64,000 nucleotides of DNA from Quercus robur (Eukaryota; Streptophyta; Magnoliopsida; Fagales; Fagaceae): positions 80,737,834 to 80,801,833 of the forward strand of contig NC_065538.1 of assembly GCF_932294415.1 (NCBI RefSeq), in the 5' to 3' direction. Numbering within the stretch: position 1 is the first letter of the stretch; the number at the start of each line of letters is the position of its first letter. This document shows, piece after piece, positions 1 through 10,354 of the stretch. Below the pieces are notes generated by a model. The model ran no database searches and was not told the DNA's origin. It saw only the letters and a program-made list of their open reading frames with translations. The translations under genes and the position numbers were made by a program.

Positions 1-451
1 TCGGGGGATCCCTTCCTGTCCCATCCAACACCTTCTGGAACCTCCAACCAGCAACTGTAAGGCTGCCTCATCACTGTTCAGGCATCACCTCCACATTAAT
101 GTGGCCAGAGAGTTGGTTGAGAGGCAATTAATGCGGAGGCAGCTGTTGTTAAAGATATTTGTTTACCTTTTCTTTCTTATCCTTGGTCCCATGTCCCACC
201 TTTAGTGGTAATGTAGCTCTAAAGTGTGTTTGCAACAATATGGCGTTCAGATCGTCCTCGAACTCATATTTCCGAGAAGGATTTTGTCCTCGGACAAATA
301 CTGAACTCACCTCACGTGATATCTACTCTTCCTTTCGTTTGGTTACCCTTATAACCTGATATGGGCCTCCTTGGGCAGTTTTACGTCCTCGGATGGGCCA
401 CAGGCCCAGTTAACACAATTTTAGTAATTTATTGATTAACCGACCCCCACA
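1..451 (-). repeat. 3' LTR of the first Tat-type element (partial)
   Basis: This stretch matches 4310-4757 almost base for base. Roughly the first 320 bp of the LTR lie outside the window. In element orientation the LTR starts with TGTGGGGG at position 451. The sequence just inside on the minus strand (about 452-475) is G-rich and could be the polypurine tract. Confidence 0.8.
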
Positions 452-913
452 ATAGCCCCTCAAAATCTTGCTTTTTGACTCCTCAGGAGAAAAGATTGAT
501 TCTGATGTCATAAGCCCATACCCGTTTATGTTTTGGGCATGCTCCTGACGCTTCAACATCCCGAGCGTGGCAGCATTAAATTTTGGCGACGCCCCTGTCT
601 CCCACGTTCAACGGTGAGATGTAAATCGAATGGTAGGGGGTCTATCTCGTTTCGCGAGCGGGAACTTTCTCGCTCATAACTTCTACACGACTATAAAGGA
701 ATTCTCAAATCAATTCTCTTTCTTACCTTCAGCAATCACACAATTCTAGAGCTTATACACTGAACCTATCTTTCTCCTTTTTCGTCGTTTTCCTGGCATC
801 TACAAATACTAAAATCCTGTCCAAGGACCCTCTTTCAAACCTATAAGTTTTCTTAAAACCTTTACCACTTTCATCTTAAACTCGTTAATTTCTCTACTAA
901 GTCCTTTAGGAAA

Positions 914-3497
914 ATGGGGAAAAAGGAGGGTAAGTTTCGTTGTCTAGTTGAGTCCGAGGAAAGTATGAGAAATTTTCGCTCTAAGTATAGGATTCCTTCA
1001 ACGGTGGGTATGAGGTACGCAGCCCAAGGGGAATGGGCCGACGCTAGACAAACAGGGGAAGTGGTTATTCCCATGATTGCCTTCATAGAAGGTGGGATGA
1101 CCATCCTCATGGGTAAGATTACTAGGAGCTACCTTAGGTTCTTTAAGTTATCCCCCACTCAGTGTGCCCCAAATATGTTTAGGGTCCTAGGAAGTATAGA
1201 AGTTTTGAACGAGAGAATGGACCTAAACCTGACCCATCATGACATGAATTGGGTGTACAACCTCCACCACTTGAAGGGGTAGGGGTATTATCTCAAGTCG
1301 AGATATCCCGAGATGAGGCTAATTCAATGCCTTCCCACCTCAAACAAGAACTTAAAGGAGGATTTCCTTATCTTTTCTGGGGAATGGCATGATGGTCTGT
1401 CATGCCCCACTGAGGAAGGAACACCAGGTGGGGATGCAATCATAGATTCATAATGTTCAGTTCATACATGTTTTTCCTTTTTTTTTTGTTTTTTTTTGTT
1501 TTGAGTCTTAGCATTCTTATCCCTAATGACGCTTTATGTCAATTCAATGATTTTGCAGATAGACGTTTCACCAAGCCCAACCTTAAGTTAGTCAACAAAG
1601 CAAGCTTGGATAGGGTATTGAAAGCTAAGATATACGTGAACGAAGCTGACGGCCAACTTCGGACAGCCCATTTAATCCTCGGCTACACTCCCCTCTCGTT
1701 TGCTTTCCAGGCGCCGAAGTGCGTGATCAGAGCCTGCGATCCTCGGCTTCACTGTATTAGTGTTGCCTTCAGGGGGTTCATCGTTCCAGAAAGTATCCCA
1801 CTTCCCCAGGATACATCCCACACTGAGCCCCTTTTTGTGGCCGTCGCCTCAACAGGAGCCTCTTCATCCCAGCCTGCCCTCAGGGAAGAAGAAGTAGAAG
1901 AGGAAGAAGAAGAAAAAGAAGAAGAGGAAGAAGAAGGAGAAGTTGTAGAACTCTCAGACTCCTCGGACGACTTTGGGATTTTTGATCAACCTATACGCTC
2001 CGAAGAAGATCTTGACGAGATGGGGATACAAAGGAAGCCCCAAAGAAATTTGATGGAATTGATTAAGAATCAGTCCGAGAAGAATGCACCGGCAAAATCA
2101 ACGCAATCCCAGGTTCCTTCTCTTCCCTCCAGGTCTCCACCTCCTGCTCCTCGTCCACCTTCTCATCAACCTCAACAGCCAGTCAGAGTTGATGTGGCCG
2201 AATTGAAAAGGCGCAAGGAACAGAAAGGGAAGGACGTGGTGGATGCTAGGAAGTCCCGTCCGACCCGTGAGGAAGATGTCCAAAGAGCTGCGAAGCAGCA
2301 GAAGACTAGCCATCTTCCTCAGTGAGGCCAGGAGAGGTTTGACACTCAACCTCCTGAGCCTCAAGCCTGGCTGCCAGTACCCATGCATGGTGGGGAGCCC
2401 CTACGAGATGATGCATCTATTAGGGACTTCAACGGTGGCATTGGGTGTCACGTGGCCTCAGCTATAGAGTAGGCCTTGTTGCTCCCCAGAGATATGGTCG
2501 AAATAAAGAACGCGAGGAAGAATGAACTCATCCTCAATAATAAAAGATACTTGGGCCTGGTAAAGTGCTAACTCCTTTCTTTTTCTTTTTGTGATTATTA
2601 CTCACTGATGTGTACTTTTTACTGACTATAGTATTAATCTCTTCTTTGTAGGTTATCCAAAATACTTTTAAGCTGGATGAGATGCTCAATATCTACTACA
2701 GTCAGCTAGACGATGAAAAGAAGAAACGGACAACGGTTGTACAGACTTTGACACAATCCGAGCAGGACTTAGCTGATGCGAGGAAAAAACTACTTGCTAA
2801 GGAGCAAGCTCGCAAGAGCGCTGACTCGGCCTTGGAAGGCTATAAAAAGCAGGTTGAGGACCAGGGAAAGCGCTTGCATGAGGCAAATGCAGAACTGAAG
2901 ACTGCCTGGGAGCAAGTTGCAGTCCTTAAGAAACACTTGGAGGAAACCCAAAAGCTGAGGGAGCAAGCTGAGAAGTCCAGGGAGGAGGCTGAGAGAGCAA
3001 AAGCCAAGGCCGAACAGGCAACGAATGAGGCCGAGCAGAAAGGCTATGAAATCGGCGTGGCTGAGACGGAGGAGACACTAAGGGCAGAGGTGCCAATGGT
3101 ATGCCGTATCTACTGCGCCCAAACTTGGGATGAAGCCCTTAACCGAGCTGGGGTTGAGGCTTCATCTGAGTTAAGGAGGCTAGAGAACGTGTTCTACCCT
3201 GAAGCAATCCGCACCTCAGCCCCTTCATCCAGTCAAGCTGAAAACACTCCCTCAACCATTAACCCTAATGAGGAGGTTTTGCCTCCAAGTCTTCCTCTTC
3301 CTGGCCAATCAGAACCAGCTAAAGATAATCACACCCCTCCAGAAGCCTCCTTGGACAAGACTACAGCTGCTTCTGAGGCAAAGGTGGCCTCTCAGAGCTT
3401 CCAACGGGATTTGGCTTCCACTGTTATGCCAGCTGGGGAAGCAACTAAGGATAAAGAGGGAGTCACCACCTCGGAGGCAGACAATCCAGCCAGCTAA
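914..3497 (+). pseudogene. Antisense gene of the first element: putative gypsy-type transposase-domain protein with coiled-coil tail, three exons
   Basis: Three exons join in frame: 914-1427, 1559-2559 and 2652-3497, with GT donors and AG acceptors at each junction. The first exon begins MGKKEGKFRC and resembles the plant family called putative gypsy-type transposon protein (Pfam Transposase_28-like). Exon 2 starts DRRFTKPNLKLVNKASLD, then has a long run of Glu (about 1890-1945), Ser/Pro-rich linkers and Lys/Arg-rich stretches that could act as nuclear signals. Exon 3 is a long heptad-rich coiled coil, with a Ser/Pro/Thr-rich tail ending at the TAA at 3495. The frame is broken at 1280 (TAG), 2323 (TGA) and 2467 (TAG). 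Each fits a CAG or CGA codon turned to a stop by one C-to-T change. The gene is antisense to its element and next to the 3' LTR. Its function is unknown. Confidence 0.7.
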
Positions 3498-3969
3498 GCT
3501 CCAAAGCTCCAAATCAAGTTGAAAAAATAGGACTTGTTTTGTAATTTGATTAGGAATTTTGTAAGGATTCTTATGTTTATTTGCTTATTGTTATTGCCAT
3601 TTTATCTTATTTTTGTACTTGTTCACTGTGTTATCTTAATTTGAATGGACTAATTTTGGCTATCTTTTGTTTGCAAGAGAAAAAATAACTTATAAATATT
3701 AACAATTGGGGATTAAAAATGGGTGATAACCATTAATACTATGAGGTCTCAGGGAGACATCTTGGATACATACGCATTGTTTTTAATCAATTGAAACTTT
3801 AGGGAATGTTCAAAAGTTGGATAAAGTTGGGTCTACAGTACTTCAATTGTACATTAGATGATGTTCATAGGCTTAGTGGGGTTTATATCTCCAATAGGTA
3901 ATTAAAAATCCTGTGATCTTAGGACGATGAACGTTGCACCAGATTTCTTTTAAGTTAGATCAAGCTCTT
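3498..3969. other. Non-coding internal sequence of the first element
   Basis: AT-rich sequence between the antisense gene and the primer site. No open frame and no gag-pol remnant could be recognised. In an autonomous relative gag-pol would occupy this place. Confidence 0.6.
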
Positions 3970-3985
3970 CCCACAGACGGCGCCA
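3970..3985 (-). promoter_or_regulatory. Primer-binding site
   Basis: On the minus strand the sequence reads TGGCGCCGTCTGTGGG, starting two bases after the LTR end. The leading TGG pairs with the CCA end of a tRNA. I do not assign the tRNA species. The site fixes the element as minus-strand. Confidence 0.7.
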
Positions 3986-3987
3986 AT

Positions 3988-4757
3988 TGTAAGGATTCAA
4001 TTTGTAACGATCCCAAATTCGTATTGCGTTCGAACGTTAAAGGCCCAAACAATAAATTTATAGAGCGTGGATGTCAAAGAACTAGGTCAACTCCAAAAGA
4101 AAAATTATTAAACTTAACGTTTATAGATGGATTAACACTCATATAACGATCAATTTCTCCTTCAAACAAGTTCAGTTCGTTATTTCATAAGGTTTTCTTC
4201 TAAGTACTACTCGTTTAGAAGTTCCGATCCCCTTTTCTCAATGCATTCTTCCATGTTATATACTGCCCTCTTGGTGTCATCTTCACCACACACGTGTAGG
4301 TTGGGTTCAAAGGATCCCTTCCTGTCCCATCCAACACCTTCTGGAACCTCCAACCAGCAGCTGTAAGGCTGCCTTATCACTACTCAGGCATCACCTCCAC
4401 GTTAATGCGGCCAGAGAGTTGGTTGAGAGGCAATTAATGCGGAGGCAGCTGTTGTTAAAGATATTTGTTTACCTTTTCTTTCTTATCCTTGGTCCTATGT
4501 CCCACCTTCAGTGGTAATGTAGCTCTGAAGTGTGTTTGCAACAATATGGCGTTCAGGTCGTCCTCGGACTCATATTGCCGAGAAGGATTTTGTCCTCAGA
4601 CAAATACTGAACTCACCTCATGTGATATCTACTCTTCCTTTCGTTTGGTTACCCTTATAACCTGATATGGGCCTCCTCGGGCAGTTTTATGTCCTCGGAT
4701 GGGCCACAAGCCCAGTTAACACGATTTTAGTAATTTATTGATTAACCGGCCCCCACA
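3988..4757 (-). repeat. 5' LTR of the first Tat-type element
   Basis: This 770-bp LTR is bounded by TGT at 3988 and ACA at 4757, with the primer site just outside its 3988 end. A TATATAA-like box sits near 4254-4261. It abuts a TA microsatellite, which may be the insertion target. Confidence 0.75.
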
Positions 4758-5339
4758 ATATATATATATATATATATATATATCTCAATCAAAAACATCA
4801 AAAAAGAAAATATTATATATTTGTAAAAATAGAGTGATGGAAATTATTTTTTGAAGTTATTTAATTTTTAGGGAGAACAAATTATTTACAATAAAATTTA
4901 GAGAATAAACTATACATATTCAATATGATAACCAAAACTTATCATATAATTAGAGAATAAAATTTTGATTATCATAATAATCTATTTTAAGAGAATGAAG
5001 AATTGGAATAATTTATTTAAATAAAAATTATATATATTTATTTATTTAGTTTGAAGTTATAATCAACCCCATGCAATTCATTTAAAAGTATTGATTATAA
5101 AACACATGAGTAACTATCGTAAATATCAGATTTGTATTTTCATAACCTTTCTGTTTAGAAAGACTTTCACTTATTTAACTGGACCGAAGCGAACTAAAAT
5201 GCTACTTTAATGTGGCTCAACAAAAGTGTAATGACAATAAATAAAATGCTTAAGATTTCAAATATTACGAGTTTGAAATTTATATATTTTTTAATAACTT
5301 TGGATTTAGAATAGGTGCTCTCATTCAAACATGTCTTTT
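4758..5339. repeat. TA microsatellite (4758-4783) followed by AT-rich intergenic DNA
   Basis: A run of about 13 TA dinucleotides is followed by AT-rich sequence with no recognisable gene. A segment at about 4857-4925 recurs at about 6163-6240, so the minisatellite that follows lies between diverged direct copies of about 65-70 bp. Confidence 0.7.
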
Positions 5340-5850
5340 CCCTATATTTAGTACACAAAAATGGACCAAAGTAGACCAAAACGGACTGAAGTGGTCCGAA
5401 TGGACTGAAATAGATAAAAATGGATTGAAGTGGATCAAATAGACAAAATAGGATTGAATGAGAACAAGGTGGACCGAATAGGACCAAAATGGACCGAATA
5501 GGACCAAAATGGACCGAATAGGACCACAATGGACCGAATAGGACAGAGTGTACCAATGTGCACTAAAAAGGATTTAAGGGGACTGAAGTGGAGCGAATAA
5601 GAACAAATAGACATATTTGGATCAAAGTGGATATAATGGACCGAATAGAAACAAACAGGATTGAATAGGACCAAGTTGGACCGAATAGGACTGAAGTAGA
5701 CTGAATAGGACCAATGTTGACTGAATAGGACCGAAGTGGATAGAATAGGAGCAATGTAGATGGAATGGACCAAATAGGACCCAAATGGACCGAGTAGAAC
5801 CAAAGCAAATTGAAAAGGACAAAATTGACCGAATAGGACTTTTGGATATT
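5340..5850. repeat. Minisatellite of 10-bp period, alternating GGACCGAATA / GGACCAAAAT
   Basis: About 50 degenerate copies of a decamer, with 20-bp higher-order alternation cleanest at 5470-5540. Because 10 is not a multiple of three and the consensus lacks minus-strand stops, all three minus frames stay open over long stretches. They spell low-complexity Phe-Gly-Pro and Tyr-Ser-Val-His peptides. These reading frames are best explained as a by-product of the repeat and are not annotated as genes. Confidence 0.85.
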
Positions 5851-5859
5851 AATAATTTT

Positions 5860-6900
5860 TATTGCATTTTTAAGGCTCATATTTCTAATTTCTAATGTCT
5901 ATTTTATTTGTATTTTTTTACTCAAAACTAAAGAGTTTTGCCCAAATATAATAAAATTTCATACTTTTTTACTCGAAAATTAAGAAAAAAAAAAAGAATT
6001 TCTGAGTAAAACTTGTAAAGTAAACTATAAAAAGAATCAATTAAGGCCCAATTAGTTCAACATGGACCAAAGAGGACCGAAATTGAACGAGTTGATCAAA
6101 TTGGACCGAAATAGACCTAATTGGACCGAATGGGACCGAAGTAGACCTAATTAGACCGAATAGAAATTATTTAATTTTTAGGGAGAAAATTATTTTCAAC
6201 AAATTTTAGAGAAAAAATTATACATCATATTAGAATTACAAAATAATTATTTATTACCATGCATCATGTGAGCTTGCAACTAGTATATATTATTGTAACC
6301 ACAAATGGTACATCAATAAGAACCAGAAATTTTCGTTGGCAAATGCCTTATTGCTTGAATCTTAAAAAGTTGTCTATAGATTACATAATTTTCTTATATT
6401 TTTCAATTATTAGTATACGAGACTTGCACTGCAATTATAGATATTTAAAGGTCAAACTGAGAGTACAATCCACTAAATTAAGTAGGCCATATTCACCAGA
6501 AATTGTATTTTACTTTTTGATCACCTGGTACGAATGGAGAATAAATAAATTTTCAGATTTAAATGAAATAAAATAATTATTATTTTCACTTTACATACGG
6601 GAACTAAACTATCTTGGAGAATTAATTGAAAAAACCAACTAGAAGAGTAGCCTGCGTCTCAATTACTGAATCTTATGACAGGGACCATGTTTAGAATTAT
6701 TTTTATTTTTATTTTTATTTTTTATAATAATAATTCAATAGTTATGGCAATGGGAGAAGAATTATGAGCCCCACTAATCAAGTTAAGGTACACACCCTAA
6801 CAGTAACAATATAAGCAATAGCATCAACTTACATGTGTTCTTTAATACAAAAAGATTAAAATGATATATTGTCCTGCAAATCCTTATAGAAGACATTTAG
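5860..6900. other. AT-rich intergenic DNA with a minisatellite outlier (6059-6165)
   Basis: No gene recognised. A small detached block of the same GGACCGAA-type decamer lies at 6059-6165. The final 70 bp (about 6835-6900) match DNA downstream of kinase copy 2 (about 44945-45000), so they belong to the tandem segmental duplication. Confidence 0.6.
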
Positions 6901-7225
6901 GGTCCATTTGGATACAGGAGAAAACTGAAAACTGAAACTGAAAACTGAAAAACACTATAGCAAAATAATTTTTAAATGTGTAAATAGTATCGTGGGACTC
7001 ATTTTTAATGAAAAAGTTGCTGAAAAGTGAAATTTGTGGGTCCGTGAACAGTATACGATGTGCACTGATTGGCTGAACAAAGTTTGAAAAGTCCAACTTT
7101 GCGGCTACTGTTCATTGAACAGTGCATGAACAGTAGCCGCAATCTCAAAAACGCGTCAAAAAAAAAAAAAAAAAAAAAAAAAAACGCAGACGCACGTTTC
7201 AATTTCAGCCGAATCCAAACGCAGC
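6901..7225. mobile_element. MITE with imperfect terminal inverted repeats and internal poly(A)
   Basis: The ends GGTCCATTTGGATACAGG and, reversed, GCTGCGTTTGGATTCGGC form an imperfect terminal inverted repeat. A 5-bp direct repeat TTTAG flanks it (6896-6900 and 7226-7230). The corresponding place in the duplicate locus (near 44998-45015) lacks the insertion. A second family member lies at about 20667-20897. Inside is a perfect 15-bp stem (about 7101-7140) and a long A tract. No coding capacity; superfamily not assigned. Confidence 0.7.
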
Positions 7226-7263
7226 TTTAGATGCATTTGACAAGAAGCTTTATCTTCAAAGCC

Positions 7264-7358
7264 TATTTGGATTGAGGGGGAGTAGAGTAGAGTTGACCGG
7301 ATATTGAATTAATTTATGGCCAAATCTACTCTACTCCCCCTCCCTCCCCCTCAATCCA
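7264..7358. repeat. Small fold-back just downstream of kinase copy 1
   Basis: The arm GGATTGAGGGGGAGTAGAGT is answered about 70 bp later by its reverse complement, with a short extra CCCTCC block on the right arm. This makes a hairpin of about 90 bp, 7 bp beyond the kinase stop codon. It is absent from the duplicate locus, which suggests a mini-insertion. Confidence 0.65.
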
Positions 7359-7364
7359 GAAATG

Positions 7365-9239
7365 CTATTGGCGAGCTTCAACCTTAGTTATTGTCACGTC
7401 ATTTATAGAATAAGAGCCTCCCCCTGTGTTTGATCCCAAATCATTGGTAGGTCTTCTAAAAATGAAAGCAAGCTGTTTAGGAGAGGGAAGAGTTGTTTCA
7501 CTACCCAGCATGAGAATAATTGCTAACATTGTTGGTCGATCCATTGCATTTTCTTGCACACATAAGAGCCCAATTTGAATGCATCTCAAGACTTCATGGG
7601 AAACAAATGTCTCATTTATTGATGAATCAATTATATCCAAGGCTTTATCCTCTCTCCACAGTTCCCAAACTTGTGTGGTTCATAGTATTATCCATAAGGG
7701 TTGTATTATAAAAGCAAATGGTAAACATTGTTGTATTCTGTTACTTACATGCCCTATTAAAGTTTGGGAGGGGTGATTCTGATAAGAATTGTTGTTCTTC
7801 TTGCCACTTATGACCTCTAACAATATGACACCAAAACTAAAGATGTCTGATATGGTTGAAAATTTCCCAAACATTACATACTCCGGTGACATATAACCAT
7901 TGCATAAGCCATTATTATTTGTATGTGTGGCATGTGTTTGTTTGACACTTATTATGTTCCAACAACTCTAGTTGTCTAATCTTGAATTTGATCCCCTTTG
8001 AATATACGAGCTATTCCAAAATCCGAAATTTTGGGGTTTAGCTCAGCATCTAGTAAAATATTGCTGGTTTTAAGATCCCTATGAATAATTCTTAATCTTG
8101 AATCTTGATGAAGATACAAAATCCCACGAGCAATCTCAATAATGATTTCAAAGCGTTTCCTCCAATTCAACAATGAACTTCTTTTATGATCTACAACAAA
8201 ATTTTTCTCTAGTGTACTCAAAATATGTGGTTTTATGTACTTCAAAAATATTCTTTGAACATATATAATAAAGGAGAATAAGACAAATGAATGCATAATA
8301 GATCTTTAGAAAGAAGACATACCAAAAATGAAGGAGTCCAAGCTTTTGTTGGGCATGTACTCATAAATCAACATCTTTTCTTTCTCCTGAACACAACAGC
8401 CAAAAAGCTTGACAAGATTTCTATGTTGAAGTTTTGCAATCAGCATAACTTCATTTTTGAATTCTTCTGTTCCTTGTCTTGAACTCTTGCATAGCCTTTT
8501 TACAGCTATCTGTTGTCCACTAGATAATTGACCCTAAATTCGTGATTCAAAATTAAGCTTACTAGTAAGTCATAACTATTAGTTTTAAGCAATTGAGTTC
8601 AAGAATTGTAACTGTACCTTAAAAACAGAGCCAAAACCACCTTGCCAAAGTTTGTTGGACACAGAAATTTTCAGTTGCAGCAACTATGCAACTTAGATCA
8701 AAAATCAATAAATCTGGATGTCTACTACCGTCCTTAAGCTCACTACCATCCAAAGAGGCTTTGGTACTGGTAAAATCATTGGATTGATCATGCAAGCTTC
8801 TCTTCACTGTCCTAAAACACATTGATAGACATTGCTCACTATAATTTCGCAATTGACCACTTATATACCTCACGTGGAGGATATATATGCGTGTGTGACA
8901 AAACAATGGAAGCAATTTTGTTACCTTTAGTTTTCCTCTTCTTCATTAGCCACGTAAAGGCTATTAAGGATGCCAGAAACAATGGCACAGCAACATACAA
9001 TATTGTAATAACCAGCTTCCTCTTGTTGCCAAGAAAACCTTTGGACTTCCTTGTGTGAGTAGCTGAAGGAAAACACAAAAAATTTAAAACAAAAAAAACA
9101 AAAAAAAACAAAAACAAATAAACCATGAGTCCACGTTCCGAAAATTGAGATAAGCAGAAAGGAAAGTTTACAAAAAATGCTAGCAACCAGAGAAGGCTAC
9201 CTAACTCCTTTGCATCCACACGTACATTTAGATCCCACT
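7365..9239 (-). pseudogene. 3' part of kinase copy 1 (membrane anchor and kinase exons), G-type lectin S-receptor-like kinase
   Basis: The exons match copy 2: end of exon 1 (9201-9239), exon 2 with the transmembrane helix (8935-9062), exon 3 (8618-8811), exon 4 with the invariant-lysine strand IAVKRL (8323-8533), exon 5 with HRDLK and DFG (about 7953-8190), exon 6 with MSPEYV (about 7749-7899) and exon 7 (7365-7669). In the family this is a receptor Ser/Thr kinase of the plasma membrane. The copy is dead. A 2-bp loss sits before the glycine loop (about 8655-8665). TAG at 7976-7978 replaces an ATG. The exon 5 donor reads AT for GT, the exon 6 acceptor AA for AG, and the exon 7 acceptor is shifted one base. 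The 5' part lies 9.6 kb away beyond a retroelement. Confidence 0.88.
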
Positions 9240-9766
9240 TGATGATGCCGTAAAATCACCAATGAGCTGCACGATCCTCGCAGACTCGAAATAGCAACCT
9301 ACAAAAAGAAAGAAGTGATTTAACAAAGGGCACCGGTGTGGTGCCGGCCAAATACCCTCTGAAGGTCAAGTTAGAAGTATTCTTAACTCTAGAGTGCTAG
9401 AGAAGGGGAAATTATGCGTACCTTGATTTGTGAGGGTATTGGGGCTTTTATAGTGGGAGAAGGTTGGCCTCTCTTCCTTGATGTAGAAGTCTTTTCCTTA
9501 TAGGAATCCTCTTGAGTAACCTCAAACGTGATGGACAAGACATTTCCTTCTAGAGAGGGTTTTTCATTAACGCACGTATCTTCAGAAATTCTCCTTGCAC
9601 TAGGGTTCCGATTTCCTTTGGGATTCTACTACAGTCAAGCGTGTCTAACAAGTATTTTAAGTTAGGCTTCTTGCTAGGCCCTGGGCTTACCCATTCTCGG
9701 CCCATGGGCTAAGATCTGTCAAGCCCATCATGGTGAAGGTCTGTCATGCCAATTTTTACCCCTTCA
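9240..9766 (-). repeat. 3' LTR of the second Tat-type element
   Basis: 527 bp, TG...CA, matching 18314-18840. A minus-strand TATAAAAG box lies at 9445-9452. The left flank carries the 5-bp target duplication CCACT. Confidence 0.93.
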
Positions 9767-9785
9767 GCTGCCCCCTTCACCCTTT
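9767..9785 (-). promoter_or_regulatory. Polypurine tract
   Basis: Read on minus, AAAGGGTGAAGGGGGCAGC ends exactly at the 3' LTR start. It is the expected plus-strand primer for reverse transcription and confirms the minus orientation. Confidence 0.75.
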
Positions 9786-10057
9786 GGTCCATCATGATTG
9801 GGTGGACGGACTAATAGGGTGACGGTTAAATATTATTTGGGTTTGACGGTTTAAGACTTTTTGACGGTTGAAGGTTCTTTGACGGTGGAAGGTTCTTTGA
9901 CGGTTGAAAGTTCTTGGAGTAGACCGTCTTCCAAGAGGATGACAAGAACTGCGATCATTTGTTGACAGAATGTCAAGCATTTATGAGGTACGACACGTGT
10001 CACGTTTTGATTGGATTTTGTCCCGGATCAAAGCATCGCTTCGTCTTCCGTGCATTT

Positions 10058-10094
<37 letters not shown>

Positions 10095-10354
10095 CACTTC
10101 TCCTCCCTCATTTCTCCATTTTCCAGCTAAAACATATTGTCAGAGCGCCATCGTCATTCTTGTCAGAGAGCTTTCCGTCGAATATCTGTACCCGTCATCT
10201 ATACAACAATCGACCTTTAGTTACTCATACTTGGTGAGTATTATTATCATTTTACAAGTCTTGCATTTGTGCTTTTCATTTTGTTCGACTTTCATACACA
10301 TCCGTCAACACTCCTAGATCCGTCAGTCTTAGGTTTTGTCCTCACTTGTAGGCA
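9786..10354. repeat. Non-coding flank of the antisense gene: 19-bp tandem repeat and TA microsatellite
   Basis: Near 9855-9915 a unit of about 19 bp, TTTGACGGTTGAAGGTTCT, is repeated three times with small changes. A TA run lies at about 10062-10092. The stretch also begins the unusual density of GACGG/CCGTC pentamers that continues through the antisense gene. A promoter for the antisense gene would be expected here but I cannot point to one. Confidence 0.6.

Larger units (their letters stand above)
1..4757 (-). mobile_element. Non-autonomous Tat-type LTR element carrying only an antisense gene (left end outside window)
   Basis: Direct repeats at 1-451 and 3988-4757 are LTRs: both end at the same CCCCACA and share long near-identical stretches. 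Orientation is read from the primer site. On the minus strand, two bases inside the right LTR, lies TGGCGCCGTCTGTGGG (3985 to 3970), a primer-binding-site type used by Tat/Athila-like Ty3 elements. A purine-rich tract precedes the other LTR on the minus strand. The element therefore points left. Between the LTRs there is no gag, protease, reverse transcriptase or integrase, only a spliced gene on the opposite strand at 914-3497. This is a LARD-like derivative of a Tat element that lost gag-pol and kept the antisense gene. The left LTR is cut by the window edge, so a target duplication cannot be checked. Family assignment is inference; the LTRs and primer site are direct observation. Confidence 0.8.

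Noticed and set aside
1453..1557. Hydrophobic Phe/Leu-rich start (MFSSYMFFLF) as a signal peptide
   Set aside because: It lies in a T-rich intron. The real exon begins at 1559 after the AG acceptor and joins exon 1 in frame.
5194..5880. Long minus-strand open frames rich in Phe, Gly, Pro, Ser, His
   Set aside because: They are the same decamer repeat read in three phases. There is no start context, domain or splice support.
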